Part shown: positions 31,400-42,454 of the stretch, piece by piece
How the letters are laid out: every line of letters starts with the position of its first letter
How positions within the stretch are numbered: position 1 is the first letter of the stretch
From: Chamaecrista fasciculata
Taxonomy: Eukaryota > Streptophyta > Magnoliopsida > Fabales > Fabaceae
Reading direction: 5' to 3'
DNA: 64,000 bases
NCBI GenBank assembly: GCA_003254925.1
Contig: QANZ01030688.1
Location: 27,639-91,638 of the forward strand
Translations under genes and position numbers: made by a program
The notes under the pieces: generated by a model
What the model was told of the DNA's origin: nothing
Databases searched by the model: none
What the model saw: the letters and a program-made list of their open reading frames with translations, nothing else

Positions 31400-31980
31400 A
31401 ATTGGACTAGCTTATAATTACGACACAAATGGTTTAAAAGATAAATAAATAAGACATTGATCCAAAAGAATATGCGATTACAATTAATTTAATTATTTAG
31501 TAAAATATTAATTTAAATTTATCCAAAAATATAATTCTTTAATATACTAACTGTTAAATATGATATAATAAAAATTTAGAAATATATATATATATAAGTT
31601 TTTTCAATGAATTTTAATTTGTACTTTTTGGACCAAGTTTATAAATGCACATATATAATTGTAAAATCTATCATCTTTAAAGAAGCAGATCATTCATTTA
31701 TTTTATAAGTAGAGAAAAATTATTTTATAATCTTTTAGTTAGTTTCAAAATTACAATGTAATCAATAAATAATATAATAGAAATATATTTTTTAATCGTT
31801 ATTTTCTTTTTACAAAAATCAAGTATTTTGCCTTTAAAAAAAGTTTTTATGATCAAATATATAGTCGATGGTTGTAAGAAAAAACAAAAAAAATTATTGA
31901 AAATATACATGCAATGAATCATAATTTTAAGGTAATTTTAAAGATTAAAGAATAAGAATAACTCGTCTCCTATATATAAA
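31400..31980. other. Intron of pseudogene G, AT-rich with a fold-back repeat
   Basis: The former intron. Bases about 31690-31960 are a member of the AT-rich fold-back family also seen at 33980-34255, 35090-35330 and 60835-61075. Nothing coding is seen. Confidence 0.45.
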
Positions 31981-31982
31981 TA

Positions 31983-32504
31983 AGGGTAAATTACACAAAA
32001 AGACCATGTGGTTTGACCCATTTTCAGATAGGGCTCCTGTGGTTTAAAAAGTGTCAAATAGGGTCCTTGTGGTTTACTCTGTTAACAAAAAGGGTCCTGA
32101 GGTATATTTTCGTCCAATTTTTTACGAAAATCTTAGCTAATATACTATTTTAAGACTCTAACTATTAATTTTTATGCGTTTAACTCCCTATTTGTATGAA
32201 ATTTGATGGAAATCTTAGCTAAAATACTATTTTAAGATCCTAACTATTACTATGATACTTTTCTTTTTTTTGTGTCAAAGTCCTTCTCTCGTCCAAATAG
32301 GGAGTCAAACACATAAAAATTAATAGTTAGGGTCTTAAAATAGTATTTTAGCCTAAATTTTCGTCAATATTTGGACGAAAATATACCTCAGGACCCTTTT
32401 TGTTAACGGAGCAAACCACAGGGACCCTATTTGACACTTTTTAAACCACATAGACCTTATCTAAAAATGGGTCAAACCACAAAGCTCTTTTATGTAATTT
32501 ACCC
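31983..32504. repeat. Fold-back repeat adjoining exon 1 of pseudogene G
   Basis: Begins AGGGTAAATTACACAAAAAG and ends TATGTAATTTACCCT. The arms carry TGTGGTTTGACCCATTTT paired with AAAATGGGTCAAACCACA; the centre is near 32250. It shares its terminal sequence with the GGTACC family but has a different interior. It ends about 13 bp from the old splice donor. Confidence 0.8.
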
Positions 32505-32619
32505 TATAAATAATTACCATGAGCAGGGCTTTGATGTGATCCACGGTGAGATGAAAGGGGGTCGATTGTTGAATAATCATGATCATGCATAAGTCGAAGA
32601 AAGATATCTAGGATGTCTT

Positions 32620-32821
32620 TTCTTTTTTAAGGAAAAGTTTAGATGAATTGGGTCTCATGTCTCAAAGTCTCACCAAGGTCAGGACAGGCCTCAAGGCTTT
32701 ATGAGCGCTTACAGAGGTACTTACAGATCGCCTACTAACAAGGCCCTCACAGCAGTTGCGGGATTCGAACTCACGGTCTTGTAGATTATGAGTTGACTCC
32801 TTACTAATTGGATCAAACGGC
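32620..32821 (-). mobile_element. tRNA-derived SINE inside exon 1 of pseudogene G
   Basis: About 202 bp on the minus strand, flanked by an exact 14-bp duplication ATCTAGGATGTCTT (32606-32619 and 32822-32835). In complement it starts with a tRNA-like 5' part (CCAATTAGTAAGGAGTCAAC), has a B box GAGTTCGAATCCC, and ends in a short A-rich tail. Clear retroposition into P450 coding sequence. Confidence 0.92.
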
Positions 32822-33464
32822 ATCTAGGATGTCTTCTTGTCGTTGGTGGGATTGACTATTGTTGATATGGTCATCAATGACTTGTTGGTAGAACATGTCA
32901 AGCCCCTTGAAGGATTTATCTAAGCGTGACTGTAATCCTCTTATTCTATCAATCCAACCCAACCATGGTATCTGACAAAAATAATTCCATCAACATAGCC
33001 TCAGCTTCGTTCAGTAATCCATGAAATTTACTCCTTTCTTCGTTCCCTTGTGTTTCCTCGTACTTTTTTCTAAAAGCAATCCTACAAATTAAACTACTCG
33101 TGAATCTCAATAATGTCTCACTCAAATTGATCATGTCATGAGAAGAAACAGAGTGTGAGATTTTGGTGATCAATCCCTTTAACCTCGTTTTCTCGAATGG
33201 GAGAGAAGGATTTGAGCTGGCGATTAGTGAAGAGGTGGATGACACAAAGCTTCCTCATTTCTCTCCAACACTCATTGTAAGGCATAGATGTTGATGAAGG
33301 TTTGAGGAATGATTATGAAGAAGTTGGTGTAAATTACCAATGATAGGAAGAGCAGGAGGACCAGGTGGTGATCTTGATGATCTTTTTCTTCTTTGCCTAA
33401 AAATTAGGAACAAGATAGACAAAGAGAGAATCACAAGTAGTAGTATCACCATGTTCATCATCAT

Positions 33465-34273
33465 GTCAAACAAATTATTACAAAACTGCATGTGGAGTTA
33501 ATTTAATTTCATCGTGGCTATAGATTATAGGTATGTATGCATGTATATATATTGTTTTTCTGTGAGGAAGTAATTAAAAAGTTAAGGATTTCGATGAGTT
33601 TTGGTTGGGGCACAAAAAGACATGTCGTCGACGTTGATTTGGCGACATGATAATGGATCTTCGAAAACTTCATATGTGGCTGGAATTTGCCAATCCTAAT
33701 TGCTTATGTAGATATATTCAATTGGATTCCGTACGGACCCACGAGATAGAGTTCCATCTGTGTGTGTGGACATATATATGGACATTATTAATTGCCAACT
33801 TGAAGAAACCAACGATAAATGTGACACAAAGTTGATAGAAACTCACGTGTTTGTTTGTGACTAACTATATATCTCAAAGAGGGAGGTTCTGTCTGAGATC
33901 AATTATAATCAAATTATAAAACATCATATTATAAAGTGAAATAATTGTGGTTGATAAATAGAATTATATAGAAATTTATAAATTATATAAGGGTAAAAAT
34001 AAATTTTTTTTTTTGCTTTTTAACTTTTTTCTTTTTGTGAATAGTCTAAAGTTGTTTAGGTTAATTTTTGGATAATAAGAATACATTTTTTCAGCTATAT
34101 TTTCTTTTATATAGTTAATTATTTAGTCTCTAAAACAGTTTTTGTGGTGACGAAAAAGTTGATATTTATGAAAAACAAAAAACTAAAAAGTATACCTATA
34201 ATATATAGGGACTAAACCATAATTTTATGATAATTTTAAGGACTACAAAGTAAATGATCTCTTATAATTAATT
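33465..34273. other. Upstream flank of pseudogene G
   Basis: No gene is seen. About 33715-33870 resembles sequence at 24950-25190 (GTACGGACCCACGAGA... and TTTGTGACTA), another shared flank of the array. About 33980-34255 is an AT-rich fold-back repeat. Confidence 0.45.
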
Positions 34274-34650
34274 ACCCTGAGCAGTGCTTTGATGTGATCC
34301 ACGGTGATTGAATTATGATTTATGACCCACCCACCATCCTTAGTCGAAGAAAGATATAATAAAGGATGTCTTCTGTTTTGTGGGATTGACTATTGAGAGA
34401 TGGTCTAGAACATGTCAAGTCCCTTAGCTTGTAGGCTTTATTTAGGCGTTATTGTAATCCTCTGTTTTTATCAATCCAAGTATCCAACCCAACCATGGTA
34501 TATAATCTGACAAAAGCAATCCTACATATTAAACCGCTCAAATTGATATCAGAGGAAGAAAAAGGAGAGTGTGAGATTTTTGGTGATCATTCCCCATTCC
34601 CTTAACCTCGTCGAGAAGGATCTGACGTGGCTATTGGTGAAGAGCTGAAT
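34274..34650 (-). pseudogene. Cytochrome P450 H, relic of exon 1
   Basis: The 3' half of a sub-group II exon 1 is still recognisable in scattered pieces: GCTTTGATGTGATCCACGGTG at the exon end, GTCGAAGAAAGATAT, CCAACCCAACCATGGTATATAATC, GAGTGTGAGATTTTTGGTGATCA. Indels break the frame repeatedly and there is no exon 2 or N-terminal part nearby. The old splice donor has changed from ATG|GTAATT to AGG|GTAATT. The oldest copy in the array by degree of decay. Confidence 0.75.
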
Positions 34651-34659
34651 TCTTTATAC

Positions 34660-34775
34660 GACTCCAACGTTAGATAGTTAATTGAGAGAAAAACATTATA
34701 TAAAGTTTTGCACTCTACAATTTCAACAACTAACTTAAGATACAGTTCTCTAAAAACTTATATTGGTATCAATGA
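34660..34775 (+). mobile_element. TRIM-like terminal repeat remnant
   Basis: ACGACTCCAACGTTAGATAG... through TTCAACAACTAACTTAAGAT... to AACTTATAT is a divergent match to 13636-13752 and is followed directly by TTGGTATCAATGAC, resembling the Copia primer-binding site (TGGTATCA). No second terminal repeat was found. Confidence 0.45.
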
Positions 34776-35089
34776 CACAATTTTCTCATTTTTCTCGAGC
34801 TCAATGATGTTTCATGGGTGAAATTATTTGTTTACCTATATATATATATACACACACATTGGAGTCCGTACAAACCCACGTTGCAATTTTGGACAAAAAA
34901 TTAAAGTCAGGGCAGCATGATTTAATTTGATTAATTGAAGAAAGATAAACGAAAAGATCTGAGTTTTTTAGTCCCACTTGCCATGCTGATGCTAGCTCAT
35001 CATCTACATTTTAAGGCACATGCATGCAAGCCTTTACCCTACCACCATATGCAAGATAGTTTCTTCGTTTCTTTATGTATGTATCAAAT

Positions 35090-35330
35090 TTATTTTCTGC
35101 TCCCCTAAGTTTATCTCAAAATTACAATTTAGTATCTCTATTGCAAATACACTTTTTAATTTAGTTTTAAAAAAAATACTTTTTGATTATTATTTATTAT
35201 TATTTTTTATAAACGTCAATCATTAACGTTTATAAAAAAAAAGTGTATTTCTAATATTCAAAGATTAAATTATAATTTTAAGATAAATTTAAAACTAAAA
35301 AGTAAGATTTCTCATTTGTATCTCATCATG
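35090..35330. repeat. AT-rich fold-back repeat
   Basis: Left arm CCTAAGTTTATCTCAAAATTACAATTTAG pairs with right CTAAATT-like ATTAAATTATAATTTTAAGAT; the centre is a TTTATAAACGTCAATCATTAACGTTTATAAA palindrome near 35220. Related to 60835-61075. Confidence 0.65.
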
Positions 35331-35941
35331 TGGGGATTATCAAAATAATAATATATTATGCGTATTTATCAAATTTTATTACATTTATATTTAAGTATGA
35401 AATGATTAAATTTAGGTATAAAAATTAATTTTACTACCCACTCATTAATTTAATCCAAGTTTAGGAAACATGCATGATGTATAGAATTACTTGTCCATGT
35501 ATAATATATAATGCACTTTTTAGAAATTTCACACAATTTCATAGTTACTAAGATTTACATTTTATTAAATAAATTAGTTATTTTAAAATCAGTGGAACAT
35601 CAATCAACATGAGAGTTAAGTGATAAGTAGTTATGATATCACTTAAACAATATTTTAGGTTTAAAATTTTATTGATGTAGCTATCTTTATTAGTTTATTA
35701 AGAAATTTTCTTACTATAATTAGGTAAGCTATATAGCTCCAGTCTAAATTTATTGGGAAAAAGCCTTTGAAAAAGAATATCAATGAAATAATAACAACGG
35801 TACTGTAAAATGTAAAAACAGTCATTTGTTAACACTAAACACAACGGATTATTCTCTGCATGCATATGCTCGCATGGAAAAGGTGGACCACAATGAAGAG
35901 AAAAGCAATTGCTCACATAACCAAACAAGGCATGACCCAAA

Positions 35942-36018
35942 GAAAAAAACATAGCTAGTTTTTTTTTTTTTTTTTTTTTNTTTTTTTTTTTTTTTTGGTA
36001 AGAAAAACATAGCTAGTT
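35942..36018. other. Poly-T run with an undetermined base, flanked by a direct repeat
   Basis: About 20 T, a single N at 35980, then about 16 T and GGT. The sequence AAGAAAAA(A)CATAGCTAG lies on both sides (about 35940-35958 and 35999-36016). Either a target duplication around an almost completely truncated retroposon, or an assembly join. Confidence 0.7.
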
Positions 36019-36227
36019 TTGATTATTGCATAATGACGAAAAGTTCTAGAACTTTAGTGTTGTTAGATTCATTTCAGTGTTGAAAAGAGAAAAGAAATCT
36101 CAAGTGCTAGTTAGTAGTTAGTATGATAGTATATATGTGATAAATGGTACACTAAGAAAAGCTGTAAAAAGCCAAAAATAAAAAGACAGAGTAATAGACT
36201 ATTCTTTCCACAATGAAGGCCCCAATG

Positions 36228-36332
36228 CACGTTCATGGCAACGGATAATGGGACACAAAGACACACAATGCGGATTCCAGCGTGAGGCATTAAGCTAGAT
36301 TTAAGGACTTCATTGAGTTCCAACATGTAAAG
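36228..36332 (+). repeat. Copy of the 19450-19570 repeat, at the edge of the array
   Basis: Roughly 105 bp (CAACGGATAATGGGACACAAAG... GATTCCAGCGTGAGGC... AAGGACTTC) nearly identical to 19455-19565. It ends about 90 bp upstream of the IQD start codon and marks the right-hand limit of sequence shared within the P450 array. Confidence 0.8.
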
Positions 36333-36424
36333 ATTTGAGCTTTCTCACAATTCCCAAAACCCCAGAAATAGAAATTCGAGTGTGGTTTATGTGTGAAGTA
36401 AATTAGCAAATGTGAGAGTGAGAA

Positions 36425-39400
36425 ATGGGAAAATCTACTTCCTGCTTCAAATTAATCACATCATGCGCTGGTGATGCGGTGGACAAAAATGAGGTATCTG
36501 TTAAATTCTGAGATTATCGTTAGCTTCGATTAGTGACTTGTTCTTCTTTTGCCTAAATATATGTGTGTGATTCAAGATTGTTTGTCCACTTGTTGTGTCT
36601 CTTTCTCCTGCTTCTTGCATTGATGAATGAATTAGTGGATTCTCCATTCTTCTGTCCTGGGCTTACAATTGTATTTGGTATGAATATGATTGAGTTAGTG
36701 GATTCATTAGCTTTTCTTACCCTTACCTGTGATTGTTCATTCCTTGGTGAAGTAAATGCAATGTAAGAGTCCATTTAGTATGCCAAAGAGGTTTTTACAT
36801 AATTGGAACAGGAATTGATAAATCTACAATTTATCGGAAGGACTTTCATTTAAATGTCTGTAAAATAATGAAAAGTCAATTCTTGAAAGATGATAATAAT
36901 AATGAATAGAGTGAGTTCTAAGAGAGAACCTGTGAAGTGTGAACCTTTTCAGAGGAGGACATAGGTAGAATACCCAAAGAAACCTGATAAGGATAAGTGT
37001 TTATGGTTATCAAGTAGTTGCCAAAATATAGGGAGTTAGTTAATATTGTTTAGATGGTTGTTAGGGAATCTTGATCAAATCTACCTTATGTTAGGTGGTT
37101 GTTGAGATATGGACAAATTAGTGCTTCTCAAGAATGGATGGCAATGCATTATTGTTCTTATTTTGTGTTGGGTTAACTCAGGAATGAAATGACATTTGAT
37201 TATGTTCAAACGTTTGGTACATTGGACTAGTGTAGAAATAACTCATAATTCATACCGAATGAAGACTAATTAAAGAACAAATTAAAAGAAAAATTCAGCA
37301 ATGGAGGGAACTTTGATTCTACTATGAGAGATCAAGAATTGGAATGAAGTCATCATTCTTTTTGAGTAGTAAACACAGGCATCATCATTCTCTCTCTATG
37401 TGCTTGTAGTGTGCAAATGAACATGGAATCAAAATTTTTTTTATTACTAGTGATGGTTTTTGAATTTTGTTCTAGATCAAGGATTCTCATGACAGACGTC
37501 GTTGGAGTTTCGGGAAGAGATCTGCACGGCATTGTGTACTCACCGAAACAGTTATAACAGAAAGCACATCTGTAAATAAGGAGAGCTCAGAATTTGCTAG
37601 TATAAATTTAAGACCACTAGCTGATACTAATGTTGTTGAGAAGATTTCTGAAACACAATGCTCTGATGAGAAACCCAAGTTATCCTTCTTGGAAAATTCA
37701 CAAGTATCTGAAACAGTTATCACCAAAACTGAGAGTAAGGGGGATGCGAATCCGCCAGTTTCTGTTATCATTATTCAGGCTGCTATCAGAAGATTTCTGG
37801 TATGTTTTTTTTCTTTTGAGTGTGGTAACAACTCTTTGGAAATATAGCTTATTCTTTTCCCTTGCTTCTTTCAGGCTCAGAAAGTCCTTATAAAGCATAG
37901 AAGTGCTGTGAAGTTGCAAGCTGCTTTTCGCGGGCACTTGGTCCGGATGCATGCCATAGGAACCCTCCGGTGTGTTCGAGCCATCATTAAAATACAGGTT
38001 CTTGTGCGAGCTCGCCGTGCTCGGCTATCACATTCAGAAAACCAGTTAAATCCAAGGCATGGAAAAAATGATGGACCAAAGAGTTTGGTAATGCTATTAA
38101 AAGTCTTACTGATCCCCATATATGCCTAACTTATTGTTGTAATCAGTTCAATAGTTATGTGCTTTATAAGTTACAACTAATGATTTCGTGCTACCATCTT
38201 TTTTCAAGTTTCAATGCTTATTTTGCATTACTATGAAATGCCTTAATAGATTTTCAACATGTATTTTTGTTTTACTCCTGGTTTTGATAGCTTGGAATTA
38301 ATTAAATTCTCTGATTGAGAAAATTAATTATCAGATGTTCATTGTGTTGTGACAAATAGTATACCCTGCTCAAAGTATGACTTTTTTTTTAATTCCTTGG
38401 CTTAGGGAGATGAGAATCACACTTACATAGAGAAGTTGCTTAGCAATAGGTTTGCTTGTCAGGTATGATATTAATAGTTGTGGGTTGTTTCTGTTGATCA
38501 TTTTGCAATTACAGCATGCATCTCTCAAAAACTTACTAAAATGCTGATATATTTCCTTTAATTGAAAGCTTTTAGAATCCACATCAAAATACAAACCTAT
38601 CCATGTCAAGTGCGATCCTTCTAAAGCTAATTCCGCTTGGAAATGGTTTGAGAGATGGATGTCTGTTTCATCAAAGGATCATCCAGAGTCTAAAAAAGAA
38701 AGTTTTGTAACACATGAATCAGATTACATCAAAGATATTCAATCTGACTTAAAGCCCACTGAGGAGGTGATTACCAATGATGCTGGCAACCTCAACTTCT
38801 ATGCAAGCCATTCTCTCAAAGAAGATAACTCAGAACAGGCTCTACCCGAGAAAGCAATTATACCGGCCTCATCAGAAATTGATTCTCACCAAAATAAAAG
38901 TATGGCATTATCAGATGCAAGTGCTCCTCAGGAGCTTAATTTTCTTCTTCTGAAGACTGAAATTGATGAGCAATCCAAACGATTTATGAAGAAATTTGCT
39001 TTGGACCAACTAGAAACTGAGGGAAAGAAACTTGTATATGGATCGAGAAAGGCCAGCAACTATGCATTTATCGCTGCACAATCGAAATTCGAAGAGTTAA
39101 GTTCAATGGAAAATTCAGTTGAATCACAAGGAGAGACCTTTTCTATTGGCAGGGATACTGGATTTAGATCAAGAGAGTCATTCTCATTCTCATTGGAGAA
39201 TTGTGGTTCTTATCCTTCCAGGATCACTGGCTCTGAATGTGGTACTGAACTATCTATTTCCTCCACTCTTGATTCGCCTGACAGATCCGAGGTCGAAAAT
39301 GATGAAACCAAAGACTTACTGAACGAAAACTGTAATCCTGCCAAGAAGATAAATGGTTATGTTGGTGATATAAATGACAAAATGGACTTTTCTGTAGTAG

Positions 39401-40854
39401 CTGTGGATTCCTTGGAGCACACAGTCAATTCTGAGACAAATGCCTCTGATCTGCAGAGAAAATCGGTAGAGGCTGTTCTACAAGAATCCCGTTATTCCTT
39501 TGCAGCCTCACCGCGAAGCCATATAACTGTTTCTGAATCACACGGTACGCCTTCAAGTGAGGTAGTATCATCCGTGAAAGCCTATAATGGCAAAAATGAC
39601 AAGAGTGATTCTAGCAATAGATGGTCTCTATCAGCAAGCAGGAAAAATTCTGCTAATCAAAGTCATGATTCAGGTTACAAAGTCATGAGCCGCAAATCTT
39701 TCAGCTCATTGAAGTCTGATCATATTGATCAAGATCCAAGAGATGACACTACTAGTGGCAGCAATTTGCTTCCTCATTTTATGCAAGCGACGGAATCGGC
39801 TAGGGCCAAGATTAATAATGCAAATAATAACTCTCCAATATCAAATCCAGATAAGCATGACCAAGACATCCTTGTTAAGAAGAGACATTCCTTACCTGGT
39901 GCTTCAGCTGGCAGGCATGGTTCTCCACGCATCCAACGATCAACGACTCCTCTTCATGGTATTTTCTCTTAGACATATTTTTTTTTCTTCCATTTGTTAT
40001 TTCATACTTTTGAGAGGGTGAGCCTTGGCGCAACGCTAAGGTTGCTGCCTGGTGACCAAGAGGTCACAGGTTCAAATCCGGGAAACAGTCTCCCTGCAAA
40101 GCAGGGGTAAGGCTGCGTACATCTTGATCTTCCCCAGACCTCACCTAGTGGGAGCCTCGTGCACTGGGCCACCTTTTTTATTTTTTATTTCATACTTTTA
40201 CTTTTCATGCACATTTATGATAATTTTAGGTGGTTTTTTCTCACCCTTCAAACAAGGGTTTACTGTTATATGATAGTAAAGGGTGAGTTGTGGCACTTGT
40301 AGTAGCAATCATACTTGTAGTCTACTGCTTATTTGTTCTACTGAAGAAAAGGATGATATATTTGATCTCTACACTTCCTAGAGGAAAATCTGGACTAGGC
40401 TAGATAGTAAAAGTCAAAACATAATGTTTTTTAAATTTTGATGAGTTATAAATTAATGATTTGGTCCCTGAAAGATGACAAATGTCTCAATCTAACGCCT
40501 GAAAGATGAAATTATACTATTGAGTCCCCGAAAGATACAATTCCAACCAATTTGATCATTTTGTTAAGAATATATACCAATCGAAATTTAACGAAAAATC
40601 TGATATAGTTTAATTTTGTTATAATTACAATAAACAAGTGAGGTTAAAACATAATATATATTGTTTGATTATTGTAATTGTATATTTCAATGATTAAATC
40701 TTATAATTTTATCTTTCAGTGATTAAACTAAGACATTTATCATCTTTCATAAACTAAATCATTAATTTATTCTCTCTTATTATTGTTATTTGAGTTGTGT
40801 TACTTATCCCTTGAATTCTCCTTCCTCTTTTCAGAGAGAAAATGGCAGAGATGA
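36425..40854 (+). CDS. IQD32: IQ67-domain calmodulin-binding protein, IQD31/IQD32 type
   Basis: A plant-specific scaffold that binds calmodulin and is usually associated with microtubules, plasma membrane or nucleus. Six exons: 36425-36493, 37476-37799, 37875-38087, 38406-38462, 38569-39958 and 40835-40854, for 690 residues. It starts MGKSTSCFKLITSC, the N-terminus typical of the IQD31/32 group. The IQ67 region (about residues 120-185) has IQAAIRRFL, then LQAAFRGHLVR, then IQVLVRARRAR. A phase-0 intron splits the first IQ motif after RRFL, as in the family generally. Then come the conserved SAWKWFERWMS (exon 5) and a long Ser-rich, probably disordered, region. The last 20-bp exon adds ERKWQR after LH, a plausible conserved C-terminus. 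Exon 2 has a possible alternative acceptor 6 bp downstream (ATCAAG|GAT). The last intron carries an Au SINE and a fold-back repeat. The exact IQD number is from memory. Confidence 0.88.
40012..40184 (+). mobile_element. Au SINE in last intron of the IQD gene
   Basis: Begins near GGTGAGCCTTGGCGCAACGC and contains GAGGTCACAGGTTCAAATCC (B box) and GGTAAGGCTGCGTACA, all diagnostic of the Au SINE family of angiosperms. An exact 15-bp duplication TTATTTCATACTTTT flanks it (39997-40011 and 40185-40199). Confidence 0.95.
40440..40790. repeat. Fold-back repeat in last intron of the IQD gene
   Basis: Left arm TAAATTAATGATTTGGTCCCTGAAAGATGA and right arm with TCATCTTTCATAAACTAAATCATTAATTTA pair with each other. 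It ends about 45 bp before the last exon. Confidence 0.7.
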
Positions 40855-41266
40855 ATATCTTGGAGGATTTTTTTTTTATCACTCCTGGAGGACAACCTTG
40901 GAGTTTCGGATTTCTGTTAATTCTGTTTCAAAATAGCTGCTATTATATTATATATATATTTTTTTCATTTTGCTCTCATATTGTATTCGTTGCCTCCCCT
41001 CCCTGCTTCCCAAAATCTGAAGGTGACATTTGGGTTCGTGTGAGGACATAAATATGCAGAAGTAATTGAGGCTTGTATGTATATTATTGTTGCCTTCTAG
41101 ACTGGTCTAGCTTGTGATATATCTTTTTTTTTTTTCAGATTTGTATTTTCGAATATTGAGCTAGTTTATTTCCATTATTAATACAAGGCTTGTGCTTGAT
41201 TTTATTTCCATTAGTCTGGGCTTCTTTGTGTGGGATAAAGTTGGTTGAAAATTAATAAATTATTGC

Positions 41267-41612
41267 CTAGGAAGCATGGACACTGACACGGACACGGGAC
41301 ACGACACGGACACGGACACAGCGACACGTTAAACTCTCAAAATTACGCGACACGACACGCCATATATTTATATATATAAATAATTAAATATTCATAATTT
41401 TTAATGAAAAATTTAAAAATTACAAGTTTTATTCATAATATATGTTGTATGTATTATTATTTTCTCTTATATGTCATGTTAAAGTCACAAAAAATTGATT
41501 TATATTTTAAAATTTATGAATATGTGTCGTGTCGGTGTCGTACGGGTGTCGGACACTGACACGTGTCCGACACGGCGACACGCCCTCAAAATGAAGTGTC
41601 CATGCTTCTTAG
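41267..41612. mobile_element. hAT-type MITE, CTAGGAAGCATGGACAC family
   Basis: Ends CTAGGAAGCATGGACAC and, in complement, CTAAGAAGCATGGACAC; 346 bp; exact 8-bp duplication ATTATTGC (41259-41266 and 41613-41620). It contains ACACGGACACG-type subterminal repeats. Same family as 15780-16088. The rest of 40855-42450 is 3' flank of the IQD gene and AT-rich sequence with short repeats of GAGCACTGTATCATAT (41790-41940). Confidence 0.92.
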
Positions 41613-42454
41613 ATTATTGCAGTAGTGGAGCAGCCTCTCTATATTTGTAGTTGTTCACTATCTGTATTGTGTGGACTGTGGAGCTCTTTAAAGCTGTCCA
41701 CTTTTAGGAGTGCATCTAAAAATATAGTATTGACTTATGTGGAAATCTTTATTTTTTCTTTTAAAAAAATCAGTAGTTTTAACTATTTGAGCACTGTATC
41801 ATATGCACAAATTTATACATAAATATTATATTTAATTTTATAAATGTATGAGCACTGTATCATATATGAATATAATATTATTTGAGCCCTGTATCATATA
41901 TGAATATAATTTTATAAATTTGAGCACTATATCATATGCACAAATTTATTTCTAGTGTATCTTAAAAATGAAAAAAAAAAATCTATAATATCTAACCAAA
42001 ACTAAGTAGGTCTAAAATTAACCTAATTGGATATAGTAGAAGATAGGATGGAAGAGTACATATGGAATGGTTACTATGAATTGACTCCAATATTTAAGTT
42101 AAAATGGAGTTGTAAAGAATTTTTTAAAAAGTAAATTTTGAGGGAGGAAAAGACTTAAATAAAATTTTTTATATCTTTATTATAAAATTTAAATAATTAA
42201 ATTCAAATAGTTAAATTAGCGTTACCGAAACTAATGTATAAGATTCTAAGAATGTGAATTTATGTAATCTCATATTATAATAAGTTATGAGCTAATAAGT
42301 GTGCATCAATCATGACGATTGTGTTCCTCTTAGACTAGTATTTGCTTTAGATAAATGCGTTCAATTAAAATATATGAATATGAACTCTCAAAATGAGATT
42401 TCGCAATATTGAGCTGGTTTCTTGTCAAACGTTGAAAAAGGCAATCTTTTATAT

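Larger units (their letters stand above)
30835..33464 (-). pseudogene. Cytochrome P450 G, heavily rearranged pseudogene
   Basis: A sub-group II copy with many lesions. Exon 1 (32518-33464) starts well (MMMNMVILLL, basic RRKRSSRSPPGPP). It then loses about 200 bp after HQHL (jump near 33284), has a +1 frameshift near 33175, a 5-bp deletion near 32975, and a SINE (32620-32821). Exon 2 survives only as two pieces, 31312-31410 and 30835-30948, separated by 363 bp of E-like exon 1 and promoter sequence. The middle of exon 2, including ExxR and PERF, and the last part are missing. The splice donor ATG|GTAATT is intact, with a fold-back repeat ending about 13 bp away. It cannot make a P450. Confidence 0.85.

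Noticed and set aside
40012-40100. Possible tRNA gene in the IQD intron
   Set aside because: Matches the Au SINE consensus and has a 15-bp target duplication.
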